From: Clostridiales bacterium
Lineage (GTDB): Bacteria > Bacillota > Clostridia > Lachnospirales > JAQSXR01
Assembly (NCBI GenBank): GCA_029256575.1
Contig: JAQSXR010000013.1
Span: 1-38,524 of the forward strand
Length of the DNA stretch: 38,524 bases
Direction: 5' to 3'
Shown here: one piece after another, positions 1 to 8,715 of the stretch
Position numbering within the stretch: position 1 is the stretch's first letter
How the letters are laid out: the number at the start of each line of letters is the position of its first letter
Program-made: the position numbers and the translations under genes
Notes under the pieces: model-generated
Seen by the model: only the letters and a program-made list of their open reading frames with translations
Databases searched by the model: none
What the model was told of the DNA's origin: nothing

Positions 1-1
1 A

Positions 2-697
2 TATGGGATTACAAGAGAAGCACAAGATACCTTTTCTGCAGAATCACAGAGAAAAGCAATCGAGGCAGTTGACTCTGGAAGATTTAAGAATGAGATAGTA
101 CCTGTAACGGTTAAAGTTGGTAGAGAAGAGGTTCTCTTTGATACAGACGAATATCCGAATAGATCTACTAATTATGAAAAGTTAAATAAGTTAAAACCTG
201 CGTTTAAGAAGGACGGGAGTGTTACAGCTGGTAATGCCTCAGGGTTAAATGATGGTGGAAGTATAATGCTAATCGCGAGTGAAGATGCAGTGGAGAAATT
301 TAACCTAAAACCTTTGGCTGAGATAATTGGAATCGGACAAGGTGGAGTTGATCCAAAGTATATGGGCCTTGGACCTGTACCAGCAATTAGAGCCGCACTT
401 AAGGATGCTGATCTTAAGTTGCAAGATATGGATGTGTTAGAAATTAATGAAGCGTTTGCAGCTCAAATGCTTGGTGTTGTACACGAACTTTCTCTCGAAC
501 ACGGAATGACAGAGGAGGAGATATTGAATATATCAAATCCAAATGGAGGAGGAATCGCTCTTGGGCATCCAGTTGGAGCAAGTGGTAATAGAATAATGGT
601 GACATTATTACACGAAATGACGAAGGGACAACATGGCCTTGCAAGTTTATGTATAGGTGGTGGAATGGGAACGGCAGTTGTTTTAAAAAAATTATAA
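2..697 (+). CDS. Acetyl-CoA acetyltransferase (thiolase), 5' part outside window
   Basis: The reading frame is open from the left edge, so this is the C-terminal 231 residues of a thiolase of about 390 residues; the N-terminal part with the acyl-accepting cysteine lies outside the window. Visible motifs are NEAFAAQ, GGGIALGHPVGASGNR with the active-site histidine, and CIGGGMGTA with the second catalytic cysteine near the C-terminus. The family reversibly condenses two acyl-CoA units or cleaves 3-ketoacyl-CoA with CoA in the cytoplasm. The next gene starts 26 bases downstream, so the two are co-transcribed. An internal ATG at 266 is not a gene start, because conserved thiolase sequence continues upstream of it. 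Whether it prefers acetoacetyl-CoA or longer substrates cannot be told from this part. Confidence 0.96.
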   Translation, partial: YGITREAQDTFSAESQRKAIEAVDSGRFKNEIVPVTVKVGREEVLFDTDEYPNRSTNYEKLNKLKPAFKKDGSVTAGNASGLNDGGSIMLIASEDAVEKFNLKPLAEIIGIGQGGVDPKYMGLGPVPAIRAALKDADLKLQDMDVLEINEAFAAQMLGVVHELSLEHGMTEEEILNISNPNGGGIALGHPVGASGNRIMVTLLHEMTKGQHGLASLCIGGGMGTAVVLKKL

Positions 698-723
698 TTT
701 AAAAATATTGGAGGGTGATTAAA

Positions 724-1443
724 ATGAGATTAAAAGATAAGATTGCAGTTGTAACTGGAGGAGCAAAAGGGTTAGGTCAGGCAATGGCTGAATTATTTGC
801 GAAAGAAGGAGCAAAAGTTGTAGCGGTAGATATGGGTGATCTTTCATATTCGAACCCTAATGTAGAGGGTTATAAGCTAAATGTTACAAATTCAGAGGAT
901 TGTAAGAAATTTTTTGATTATATGGTTGAGAAATATGGAAAGATTGACATTCTTGTTAACAATGCTGGAATAACAAAAGATGCAATGACAAGAAAAATGA
1001 CTGACGAACAGTGGGATTTAGTAATCGATGTAAACCTCACAGGAGTATTTAACTTAACTAGATTTATTGGCCCTCATATGCAAACAATGGGTGGTGGATC
1101 AATCATAAGTATTTCATCAATCGTTGGAGAGTACGGCAACATTGGTCAAGCAAACTATGCTGCGACTAAGGCAGGAGTATTAGGACTTACTAAGACTTGG
1201 GCCAAAGAATTTGGAATGAAGGGCGGAAATGTTAGAGTGAATGCAATTGCCCCAGGTTACATAATGACAGATATTTTAAAAACAGTACCACAAGAACTTC
1301 TTGATGGATTTGCAAAGCAAACAATGATTGGAAGATTAGGGCAACCAGAGGAAATTGCAAACGCAGCATTATTCCTTGCATCAGACGAAGCATCCTACGT
1401 AACAGGACATACACTTAGTGTTAACGGAGGAATGAGGCTATAA
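724..1443 (+). CDS. SDR-family 3-oxoacyl-CoA/ACP reductase, FabG/PhaB type
   Basis: A 239-residue classical short-chain dehydrogenase. It has the Rossmann motif TGGAKGLG (residues 11-18), NNAG (79-82), Asn104, and the catalytic Ser132, Tyr145 (YAATK) and Lys149. Asp36 at the end of the second beta strand (VVAVD) usually selects NAD(H) over NADP(H), which suits a reversible or catabolic role; this is inference. FabG/PhaB-type enzymes interconvert 3-oxoacyl and (R)-3-hydroxyacyl thioesters, matching the (R)-specific MaoC-type hydratase later in the operon. I chose the ATG at 724 because GGAGG at 710-714 lies 9 bases upstream; an in-frame GTG at 715 overlaps that ribosome site. It sits between the thiolase and the KASIII-like gene. 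Confidence 0.93.
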   Translation: MRLKDKIAVVTGGAKGLGQAMAELFAKEGAKVVAVDMGDLSYSNPNVEGYKLNVTNSEDCKKFFDYMVEKYGKIDILVNNAGITKDAMTRKMTDEQWDLVIDVNLTGVFNLTRFIGPHMQTMGGGSIISISSIVGEYGNIGQANYAATKAGVLGLTKTWAKEFGMKGGNVRVNAIAPGYIMTDILKTVPQELLDGFAKQTMIGRLGQPEEIANAALFLASDEASYVTGHTLSVNGGMRL

Positions 1444-1464
1444 TTAAAATTTAGGAGGATTAAT

Positions 1465-2490
1465 ATGGCAGTAAATGTAGGAATTGTAGGAACGGGAATA
1501 TATATACCAGAAAATTTTATGACTGCAGCAGAAATTGCAAAAGAAACAAATGGTGTTTGGTCAGAAGAGGCAGTTATTCAGAAGCTAGGAATAAAGAAGA
1601 AACCAATACCTGGAGCAGATGATGGTACCCAAGAAATGGGCGCAAAGGCTGCACTTGATTGTCTTAAAAACACAGGAATTAAGGCAGAAGAGATAGATGT
1701 AATCATAAATGTTGGTGAGGAATGGAAGGAATATCCTCTTACGACATCAGCTTTATATGTTCTAGGGAAAATAGGAGCAATAAATGCTTGGGGAATTGAT
1801 GTGCAAAACAGATGTGCCACAACAATTGTAGCATTAAAGATGGCAAAAGATATGTTAGTGTCAGATGATTCAATTAATACAGTTATGGTTGTTGGTGGAT
1901 ATAGAAATGGTGATTTTGTTGATTATACAGATAAGAATATGTCTATGATGTTTAATCTCGGAGCTGGTGGTGGAGCAATCATTCTTAAAAAGAACTATGG
2001 GAAGAATCTACTACTTGAATCACATATTATAGCAGATGGGACATTAGCCAGAGCTGCAGGAGTTGAAATAGGTGGGATAGTTAATCCGATATCAAGTGAT
2101 AATATCGGGGAAGCCTACAAATCACTGAGATTGATGGATGCAGTAGGAATGAAAAACAGACTGAATGAGGTTTCCATGCCTAATTGGTTTAAGTGTATCG
2201 ATACTGCTTTTGAAAAATCAGGAATTGAAAAAAGTGAACTCGATTATCTAGCAATACTCCATATTAAGAGATCTGGGCATATGGAGATGATAAACAGCTT
2301 GAATTTGAAAGAAGAACAATCAATATATCTTGAGGACTATGGCCACATTGGACAAATTGATCAAATATTATCATTACATATTGCTTTACAAGAAGGAAAA
2401 GTTAGAAATGGCTCAGTTGTAGCGATGATAGCAGCAGGAATTGGCTATGTATGGGCTGCCAATGTGATTAGGTGGGGTGATGATAACTGA
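1465..2490 (+). CDS. KASIII-like 3-oxoacyl synthase with Cys-His-His triad
   Basis: A 341-residue protein of the FabH/KASIII branch of the thiolase superfamily. The N-terminus (VGIVGTGIYIPEN) is typical, and Cys117 in NRCATTIVAL is the acyl-accepting nucleophile. His266 (AILHIKRSGH) matches the KASIII catalytic histidine. FabH has YGNTSAA at the third catalytic position; here the segment is YGHIGQI, so Asn is replaced by His294. The C-terminus has a glycine-rich AAGIGYVWAA in place of the usual GGG-type ending. It probably makes or breaks a carbon-carbon bond on a CoA-linked substrate; being next to a thiolase and reductase, and far from any fatty-acid synthesis gene, it is unlikely to be the housekeeping FabH. 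Its stop overlaps the next start by one base (TGATG). Real reaction unknown. Confidence 0.85.
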   Translation: MAVNVGIVGTGIYIPENFMTAAEIAKETNGVWSEEAVIQKLGIKKKPIPGADDGTQEMGAKAALDCLKNTGIKAEEIDVIINVGEEWKEYPLTTSALYVLGKIGAINAWGIDVQNRCATTIVALKMAKDMLVSDDSINTVMVVGGYRNGDFVDYTDKNMSMMFNLGAGGGAIILKKNYGKNLLLESHIIADGTLARAAGVEIGGIVNPISSDNIGEAYKSLRLMDAVGMKNRLNEVSMPNWFKCIDTAFEKSGIEKSELDYLAILHIKRSGHMEMINSLNLKEEQSIYLEDYGHIGQIDQILSLHIALQEGKVRNGSVVAMIAAGIGYVWAANVIRWGDDN

Positions 2491-3374
2491 TGGGGATATT
2501 CATTCAAATACTGTTAAACAGCTTGGAAATTGGGGGTATATACGCACTTGCTGCCTTGGGGATAATACTTATTTATAGAACCTCTAATACACAAAATTAT
2601 GCTCAAGGAACCATAAGTATGTTCAACGCATTTGTAGCTACTTACATATTCGCATTCTTATTTAACAAAGAAAATAAATTTGCTTGGGTAGCAGCTATCT
2701 TAGGAATGGCAAGTGCACTAGTGGTAGGAATGTTAGTGGATAGGGTAGTTATTTCGAGGGCAACTAAGGTTCACCCAGTATCCAAACAAATAATAACACT
2801 CGGACTTATAATGATATTTCTAGGAATGGCACCAATGATATTCGGTACAGATCCTATGCCTTTTCCTAAATTTATCTATGGAAGTCACACTATTTTAGGA
2901 GCAACTATTTCATATAGTGCGATCTTAAATATATTAATTGGTATCGTGATTATGGTTGTTTTATTCTATATGCTTCAAAAGAGTAAATGGGGACTTTCAG
3001 TAAGAGCAACAGCATCCAATGAAGTAGTAGCAAGAATGATGGGAATACCAACTCCTCTTATTACAATGGCTTCATGGGCTATAGCTGCAGCACTAGGAAC
3101 ACTCGCTGCTATTATGTTAGCTCCTGCAACGAGTGTTAACCTTTCTATGATGGATGGGGTTCAAGTAATTGCACTAATGGCTTGCGTACTAGGAGGCTTC
3201 CAAACTTTTCATGGTCCAGTAGTAGCTGCATATATAATTGGTTTTGCAAGTAACTTGATAACCTATTATGTATCATCTGTATGGAGTGATTCAATTTTAT
3301 ATATTTTAATTCTAATCGTTATTTTATTTATGCCGAACGGGTTATTTGGTAAAAAAGTAGTTAAGAAAGTATAG
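2490..3374 (+). CDS. LivH-type ABC importer permease
   Basis: A 294-residue polytopic membrane protein of the branched-chain amino acid permease family (LivH side). The start GGIYALAALGIILIYRTSNTQ-like segment, internal RATASNEVVARMMGIPT loop and C-terminal LFMPNGLFGKK are typical of LivH. The loop after RATASNE is where the ATPase normally docks. The ATG overlaps the upstream stop codon by one base, with GGTGGGG at 2471-2477 as a plausible ribosome site, so translation is coupled to the KASIII-like gene. It forms a heterodimeric pore with the next gene. Members of this family transport leucine-type amino acids, but also urea, short amides and aromatic or aliphatic carboxylates, so the substrate cannot be set from sequence. 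Confidence 0.93.
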   Translation: MGIFIQILLNSLEIGGIYALAALGIILIYRTSNTQNYAQGTISMFNAFVATYIFAFLFNKENKFAWVAAILGMASALVVGMLVDRVVISRATKVHPVSKQIITLGLIMIFLGMAPMIFGTDPMPFPKFIYGSHTILGATISYSAILNILIGIVIMVVLFYMLQKSKWGLSVRATASNEVVARMMGIPTPLITMASWAIAAALGTLAAIMLAPATSVNLSMMDGVQVIALMACVLGGFQTFHGPVVAAYIIGFASNLITYYVSSVWSDSILYILILIVILFMPNGLFGKKVVKKV

Positions 3375-3386
3375 GAGGTGGAGACA

Positions 3387-4427
3387 TTGGATAAGAAAAA
3401 AACCGAACGAATGGCTAAACCAAAGCGTAAAGCCGGCAACCCATATATTAATTACATAGTATTTGGACTTATTATGTTAATGCTTCCTATACTTGTAGAA
3501 AAGGAAGTCATAAAATATTCCTACCTTACAATAGTAGCAGGAATATTAATATATTCAATCGTATCACTAGGACTTAATTTCTTGATCGGATATTCAGGAT
3601 TGGTTTCGCTAGGAACAGCAGGCTTTATGGGTTTAGGTGCTTACCTTTCAGCTTATTTGACGATTAATCTAAAGCTTCCATTTGAAATTTCATTGATTAT
3701 ATCCGTAGCAATTCCGATGGTATTAGGAATATTAACAGGGCTAGTTTCACTTAGAATTGAAGGATATTACCTCGCAATTGCCACATTAGTAATATCGGAG
3801 ATTCTCCGGAAGGCGTTTGGAGAGTTCACAGCGGTTACAAATGGGTTTTCAGGCAAAAGTGCAGGATTTCCTAAGCTCTTAAATGGAAAAGTATTAGACA
3901 GAAACTCCACCTATATTCTTATTGTTGTTGTTCTAGTTATCGTAATTATGATTACACATAATTTAATTAACAGTTACACGGGAAGAGCACTTTCAACAAT
4001 GAGGGGAAGTGAAGCAGCAGCACAAGCAATGGGTATAAATATTTACCGATACAGGCTGTTAGCATTCGCAGTAGCAGTAGCTTTTGCAGCTCTTGCAGGA
4101 GTATTATATGTACACTTTATTAAATTTTCACATCCAAATACGTGGACATTATTATTATCGCTTAATATATTAGCAGTTATCATAATAGGTGGCGTAAGAT
4201 CTATCCCAGGAACAATTCTTGGTGCGTTTATAGTATTTGGTATACCAGATCTTGTTCTAAAAAATCTTCCTGTAATCGGTAAGATTGACGGAATACCATA
4301 CATATTTACAGGAGTGCTGATTATTGTAGTAATATTGTTTTACCCTGCTGGCCTAATTCATATATGGTTTAATCTTAAAAGAGCAATCTTTAGTTTAAGA
4401 AAGAAAGGAGGGAATGACAGTGAATAG
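3387..4427 (+). CDS. LivM-type ABC importer permease
   Basis: A 346-residue membrane protein with the LivM signature GLNFLIGYSGLVSLG followed by GFMGLGAYLSAY, the loop RGSEAAAQAMGINIYRYR and the C-terminal RSIPGTILGAF segment. I start it at TTG 3387 because AGGAGGTG at 3373-3380 is correctly spaced for that codon; a GTG at 3378 lies inside the ribosome site. The first ~20 residues are lysine/arginine-rich (KKKTERMAKPKRK), giving a cytoplasmic tail before the first membrane helix. It pairs with the LivH-type permease upstream. Its end overlaps the start of the next ATPase gene, so the transporter genes are translationally coupled. Confidence 0.93.
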   Translation: MDKKKTERMAKPKRKAGNPYINYIVFGLIMLMLPILVEKEVIKYSYLTIVAGILIYSIVSLGLNFLIGYSGLVSLGTAGFMGLGAYLSAYLTINLKLPFEISLIISVAIPMVLGILTGLVSLRIEGYYLAIATLVISEILRKAFGEFTAVTNGFSGKSAGFPKLLNGKVLDRNSTYILIVVVLVIVIMITHNLINSYTGRALSTMRGSEAAAQAMGINIYRYRLLAFAVAVAFAALAGVLYVHFIKFSHPNTWTLLLSLNILAVIIIGGVRSIPGTILGAFIVFGIPDLVLKNLPVIGKIDGIPYIFTGVLIIVVILFYPAGLIHIWFNLKRAIFSLRKKGGNDSE

Positions 4428-5253
4428 TAAAATGCTAGAAAGTAAAGAAAACATAGAAAATATAGATGATGATGTAGTATTAAGATTAGATGATTTATCG
4501 ATATCTTTTGGTGGACTAAAAGCTGTAGATTCCTTAACCTTTGATATTAAAGAAAAAGAAATCTTTGGCCTTATTGGACCAAATGGAGCAGGAAAAACAA
4601 CTGCATTCAATTGCATAACTCAGTTTTATAAACCGGATAGAGGAAGTGTATACTTCAGAACAAATAAGGGTGAAGTTGAAAATCTGGTCGGGAAAAAACC
4701 ACATGAAATTATTAAAAAAGGACTTGTAAGAACGTTTCAAAATGTTGAGTTAATAAAAGAACTAACTGTATTACAAAATGTTCTTGTAGGTTCACACATT
4801 GAATTTAAGGCATCTTTATTAAGTCAAATTCTCAGACTTCCAAAAGCTAGAAAAGAAGAAATTAGATTAAGAAAAAAAGCGGAAGAAGTACTTGAATATA
4901 TGGGGCTTCATACTATAAAAGATCAACTTGTGGCAGGGCAACCCTATGGAGTACTTAAGAAGATTGAACTTGCACGAACACTAATGTGTAATCCAAGGCT
5001 AATCATTCTTGATGAACCTGCAGCAGGACTAAATGATTCTGAAACATTTGCACTGATTAGAATCGTTAGAGGAATAAGAGATCGCTATAATTGCTCCATA
5101 CTTCTTGTTGAACATGACATGAGATTTGTTACAGATTTATGTGATAGAATTTGTGCTATATCGTTTGGAAAGTTAATTTTTGTTGGAACACCCCAAGAAA
5201 TACAAGCGAATGAGCAAGTGCAGGTTGCTTATTTAGGGAAGGGGGATGAATAA
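4420..5253 (+). CDS. LivG-type ABC importer ATPase
   Basis: A 277-residue ATPase with Walker A GPNGAGKTT, the LivG-specific RTFQNVELIKELTVLQNV region, and Walker B LIILDEPAAGLND followed by the EHDM switch histidine. The signature segment is PYGVLKKIELARTL, diverged from the usual LSYGxQRxLEIARAL. Two starts are possible: ATG 4414 lies only 2 bases after AGGAGG (4406-4411), while GTG 4420 has an 8-base spacing and is preferred. The gene overlaps the livM-type gene and is followed by the second ATPase. It supplies ATP hydrolysis for the importer at the inner face of the membrane. Confidence 0.92.
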   Translation: MNSKMLESKENIENIDDDVVLRLDDLSISFGGLKAVDSLTFDIKEKEIFGLIGPNGAGKTTAFNCITQFYKPDRGSVYFRTNKGEVENLVGKKPHEIIKKGLVRTFQNVELIKELTVLQNVLVGSHIEFKASLLSQILRLPKARKEEIRLRKKAEEVLEYMGLHTIKDQLVAGQPYGVLKKIELARTLMCNPRLIILDEPAAGLNDSETFALIRIVRGIRDRYNCSILLVEHDMRFVTDLCDRICAISFGKLIFVGTPQEIQANEQVQVAYLGKGDE

Positions 5254-5254
5254 A

Positions 5255-5974
5255 ATGAATGATAAGGAACTGATTATTAGAGGCTTGAAGGTTAATTATG
5301 ATAGCATTGAAGCTTTGAAAGGGATAGATATTACAGTTAATAAAGGTGAAATAGTTGCCTTGCTTGGATCGAATGGAGCAGGAAAAACAACTACACTTAG
5401 AAAAATATCTGGAGTTCTCGATGCGAGTGGTGGAACAGTAAAATTCCAAGGACATGATATTACCAAAATGGCACCAAATAAAATTGCATCATTGGGTATT
5501 ATTCAATCACCTGAGGGTAGGCAGATATTTAGAGAACTAAATGTTAATGATAATTTGATGACCGGGGCCTATACAGTAAAGAATAGAAAAGAGATTCAGA
5601 ATAATTTTAAGAGGGTTTACAAGTATTTCCCTGTACTAATGGAGAGAAAAGATCAAGTTGGTTCAACGCTATCAGGTGGGGAACAACAGATGTTAGCCAT
5701 CGGCAGAGCACTTATGGGAAGCCCCAAATTATTGTTATTAGATGAACCATCACTAGGCTTGGCACCGTTAATCGTTAAAAGTATATTTGAAATTATTCAA
5801 GAGATCAGAAAAGATGGTACTACCGTATTAATTATTGAGCAAAATGCACTACAAACTCTGAAAATCGCAGATTATGCTTATGTACTCGAAGTTGGTAAAA
5901 TAGCCATGGAGGGTAAAGCGGAGGAATTGAAAAATAATCCTCAACTCATAGAAGCTTATCTGGGAGGTAAATAA
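5255..5974 (+). CDS. LivF-type ABC importer ATPase
   Basis: A 239-residue ATPase of the LivF group with Walker A GSNGAGKTT, the LivF mark SPEGRQIFRELNVNDNL, the canonical signature LSGGEQQMLAIGRAL, Walker B LLLLDEPSLGLAP and the following IEQNA in place of the histidine switch, as is normal for LivF. I chose the ATG at 5255: it has GGAAGGGGG ending at 5245. An in-frame ATG at 5246 directly abuts that ribosome site. It starts one base after the livG-type stop. The two ATPases probably form a heterodimer serving the LivH/LivM-type pore. Confidence 0.92.
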   Translation: MNDKELIIRGLKVNYDSIEALKGIDITVNKGEIVALLGSNGAGKTTTLRKISGVLDASGGTVKFQGHDITKMAPNKIASLGIIQSPEGRQIFRELNVNDNLMTGAYTVKNRKEIQNNFKRVYKYFPVLMERKDQVGSTLSGGEQQMLAIGRALMGSPKLLLLDEPSLGLAPLIVKSIFEIIQEIRKDGTTVLIIEQNALQTLKIADYAYVLEVGKIAMEGKAEELKNNPQLIEAYLGGK

Positions 5975-6006
5975 AACAAAAAAACCCAATTCAAGGAGGA
6001 AGTTTT

Positions 6007-7314
6007 ATGAAAAAAGTAATATCAATTATGTTAGTAATCACAATGATGGTAACAATGTTAGTTGGTTGTGGTAAAGATGAAAAAGTTGATAACCCAGTTA
6101 CAAGCACAACTAAAGGTGGGGACGTAGTAGCAACAACAACGAAAGAAGAAAAAGTATCACAAGGAGTTACTGACACAACTGTAAAAGTAGGTAATACAGC
6201 TGCAACTTCAGGTGCATTAGCAGCGGTTGGAGTACCATTCAATGCTGGTATTGAAGCACGTTTCAAACAAGCTAATGATGCAGGCGGAATTGATGGCAGA
6301 ATGATAGAATTCGTACATTATGATGATGAATTTGATCCAGTAAAAGCATTAGCTGCAACAGAAAAATTAATCAATGATGACAAAGTATTCGCAATAAATG
6401 GACATTTTGGAACACCAACAATCGGAGCTACATTAGATTTAGTAAAAACAAGCGAAATTCCAGTTGTTTACTTCGCAGCAGGGATAGCATCTCTTTATAA
6501 CGAAGATGCAACTACATTAGAAAATGGAAAAGGACTTTTCCCAGTTCAACCAATATATATTACTGAAGGTAGACTTATGGTTGCAAGAGCAATTGAAGAA
6601 CACCAAGCTAAGAAAATCGGTGTTATCTATACAAATGATGATGCTGGTAAAGACTTACTTAATGGTATCGAAAATCAAGTTAAGAAACTTGGGGGAAGTT
6701 ACACTGTAGTGAAAGAACAAATTAATCCTGGTGCTACTGACGTATCATCAGCAGTATTAAAGATGAAGAATGAAGAAGTAGACGTAATAATGGCAGCTTC
6801 TATACAAGCCACATTACCAACAATTATCAAAGGGCTTATAAGCCAAGGCGTAAGCAAACCAGTATTTACAACTTACTCGAATGCAGATGCTACAACAATT
6901 GCGAACTTTGCAGATGACTATGCAGCATCAAAAGAAAAGTTCCCAATCTATTCAAATGCTTGGGTTGATCTTAGTAACAAAGAAGAAGTAGATTTCTTTG
7001 TAAAAGGAATGACTGATTTTGGTAAACCAGAATATGCTGGAAATGCATTTGCTATGGCAGGTTGGATTGCAGGATGTTTCATGGTCGAAGGTCTTGAAAG
7101 AACATCTGGTCAAGTACTTAACTGGGAAAACTTTATGGAAGCTATGGAATCAGCTGAATTCAAAATCCCTATGGGTGGAACTTTAAACTATGCTGATGGA
7201 CAAAGACTTGGAACACAAGCAATGTCACTCCTAAAAGTAAGTGAAGATGGATTATCATGGGAAAATGTAAAGCCAGTTGAAGATTTAAATGTTATTATTG
7301 ATAGAGTGAAATAA
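6007..7314 (+). CDS. LivJ/LivK-type substrate-binding lipoprotein
   Basis: A 435-residue extracytoplasmic receptor. The N-terminal signal ends in the lipobox LVGC (Cys21), followed by a Thr/Lys/Glu-rich linker to about residue 55 and then the type I periplasmic-binding fold (DTTVKVGNTAATSGALAAVG, KALAATEKLINDDKVFAINGHFG). It captures the ligand outside the membrane and hands it to the LivHM-type permeases. AAGGAGGA at 5993-6000 is a strong ribosome site. The ligand is unknown; family members bind amino acids, amides, and aliphatic or aromatic acids. Its place in an acyl-CoA operon suggests a carboxylate that is then activated to a CoA thioester, which is inference. A 16-bp perfect hairpin follows the stop. 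Confidence 0.93.
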   Translation: MKKVISIMLVITMMVTMLVGCGKDEKVDNPVTSTTKGGDVVATTTKEEKVSQGVTDTTVKVGNTAATSGALAAVGVPFNAGIEARFKQANDAGGIDGRMIEFVHYDDEFDPVKALAATEKLINDDKVFAINGHFGTPTIGATLDLVKTSEIPVVYFAAGIASLYNEDATTLENGKGLFPVQPIYITEGRLMVARAIEEHQAKKIGVIYTNDDAGKDLLNGIENQVKKLGGSYTVVKEQINPGATDVSSAVLKMKNEEVDVIMAASIQATLPTIIKGLISQGVSKPVFTTYSNADATTIANFADDYAASKEKFPIYSNAWVDLSNKEEVDFFVKGMTDFGKPEYAGNAFAMAGWIAGCFMVEGLERTSGQVLNWENFMEAMESAEFKIPMGGTLNYADGQRLGTQAMSLLKVSEDGLSWENVKPVEDLNVIIDRVK

Positions 7315-7320
7315 ATAAAC

Positions 7321-7361
7321 ATAATACTAGGACTGGGCTGACGGTCCAGTCCTAGTATTAT
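7321..7361 (+). other. 16-bp perfect inverted repeat between receptor and CoA-transferase genes
   Basis: The left arm 7321-7336 (ATAATACTAGGACTGG) is exactly complementary to 7346-7361, with a 9-base loop. No U-run follows, so it is not a classical terminator, and the next gene begins only about 25 bases later. Such hairpins often stabilise the upstream message or cause partial termination, which would raise receptor over enzyme levels; that role is inference. Confidence 0.8.
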
Positions 7362-7385
7362 TGATAGAAGGGGTTGGGACATAAT

Positions 7386-8699
7386 ATGGATTACAAACAA
7401 AAACGAATAACAATTACAGAAGCTCTAAATCTCGTTAAGTCGAATGATATGATTGTAACTGGATTAGGATCATCAGAGGCACAACTTTTTATGAATAATC
7501 TTCATACAATTTCTGATCGAGTGGAAAATGTTACGATAACTAACTGTTTATCTATGTCAAGTGGCGAGTTCTTAAAGCCAGAGTATAGCAAATCGTTCAA
7601 TATTGATGGGTGGTTTTATTCATCTTCTCTAAGAAAAGCTCACAAAAATGGAAATATTTCATTTATACCAAACCATCTTCATCTAGCAGGGATAAAGAGA
7701 CTCGATCATGTTAAACCAAATATTTATATAGGCAGTGCATCAATGCCAGATAAACACGGGTACATTTCACTCTCCTTAAGTAATACATATGAAAAACGAA
7801 TGATGGAAGTAGCAGATATTGTAATTCTTGAAATCAATTCAAATTATCCAAGAACATTTGGGGATGTTGAAGTGAAGTTATGTGATGTTGATTACTTAAT
7901 AGAGACTGACTATGAAGTTCCTGTTATAGCAGATATCATTCCTTCTGAAAAAGATAACATCATTGGTCAATACATAGCAGATATGGTAAACGATGGTGAT
8001 TGTATTCAGCTAGGGATTGGTGGTATTCCTAATGCGGTAGCTGCAGCACTTAAGAGCAAAAAGGATTTGGGAATTCATACGGAAATGATGACCTCAGGAA
8101 TGGTAGAATTAGCAAAATTAGGAGTCGTAAATGGAAGTCAAAAAACGTTGCATAAAGGGAAAATAGTGTGTACCTTTGCCCTTGGTAATAAGGAATTATA
8201 TGAATTTCTGGATGATAATCCATCCGTTCTAGTTTTGGATGGTCATTATGTAAATAATCCGGATACAATAGCAAAAGTTGATAATATGGTATCAATTAAT
8301 ACAACGATTGAAGTTGATTTAACAGGTCAATGTTGCTCTGAATCCATTGGGCCAATACAGTTTAGCGGAACAGGTGGTCAAGCAGATACAGCAATAGGTG
8401 CACAAAAAGCTAGGAATGGACGTTCCTTTATTGCACTTTATTCGACTGCAATGGTGAAGAATACGGAAACTGGTGAAAAAGAGGAGATATCAAAGATTGT
8501 ACCTATGCTTAAGCAAGGTGCAGCTGTTACTCTTTCCAGGAATGATGTTGATTACGTGGTTACAGAATATGGGGTTGTTTCTTTAAGAGGAACAAATATC
8601 CGTGAAAGAGTTGATAGACTTATTAGTATAGCACATCCTAAATTTAGAGAAGAAATTAGAAAACAAGCGCGTGAAATAGGATTAATATACGACAAATAG
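7386..8699 (+). CDS. Acetyl-CoA hydrolase/CoA-transferase family protein
   Basis: A 437-residue class I CoA-transferase of the acetyl-CoA hydrolase/4-hydroxybutyrate or butyryl-CoA:acetate transferase group. Visible marks are the GSASMPDKHGYISLSLSN segment in the N-terminal domain, QLGIGGIPNAVAAAL (209-221), Glu233 in HTEMM at the position of the catalytic glutamate that forms the CoA thioester, and FSGTGGQADTAIGAQ followed by GRSFIALYSTA. It would move CoA from acetyl-CoA or another acyl-CoA to the imported acid, or release the acid at the end. The ATG at 7386 is chosen, with AAGGGG at 7368-7373 about 12 bases away; TTG 7374 directly abuts that site. It is the first catalytic gene after the importer. 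Confidence 0.9.
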   Translation: MDYKQKRITITEALNLVKSNDMIVTGLGSSEAQLFMNNLHTISDRVENVTITNCLSMSSGEFLKPEYSKSFNIDGWFYSSSLRKAHKNGNISFIPNHLHLAGIKRLDHVKPNIYIGSASMPDKHGYISLSLSNTYEKRMMEVADIVILEINSNYPRTFGDVEVKLCDVDYLIETDYEVPVIADIIPSEKDNIIGQYIADMVNDGDCIQLGIGGIPNAVAAALKSKKDLGIHTEMMTSGMVELAKLGVVNGSQKTLHKGKIVCTFALGNKELYEFLDDNPSVLVLDGHYVNNPDTIAKVDNMVSINTTIEVDLTGQCCSESIGPIQFSGTGGQADTAIGAQKARNGRSFIALYSTAMVKNTETGEKEEISKIVPMLKQGAAVTLSRNDVDYVVTEYGVVSLRGTNIRERVDRLISIAHPKFREEIRKQAREIGLIYDK

Positions 8700-8715
8700 A
8701 GCAGGAGGAGTAATA

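Noticed and set aside
266-697. Thiolase taken as a short 143-residue gene starting at 266
   Set aside because: The same frame is open with conserved thiolase sequence from base 2, so this is an internal ATG of a gene cut by the window edge.
7374-7385. TTG 7374 as start of the CoA-transferase
   Set aside because: It directly abuts the ribosome site; ATG 7386 is a better start though its spacing is a little long.
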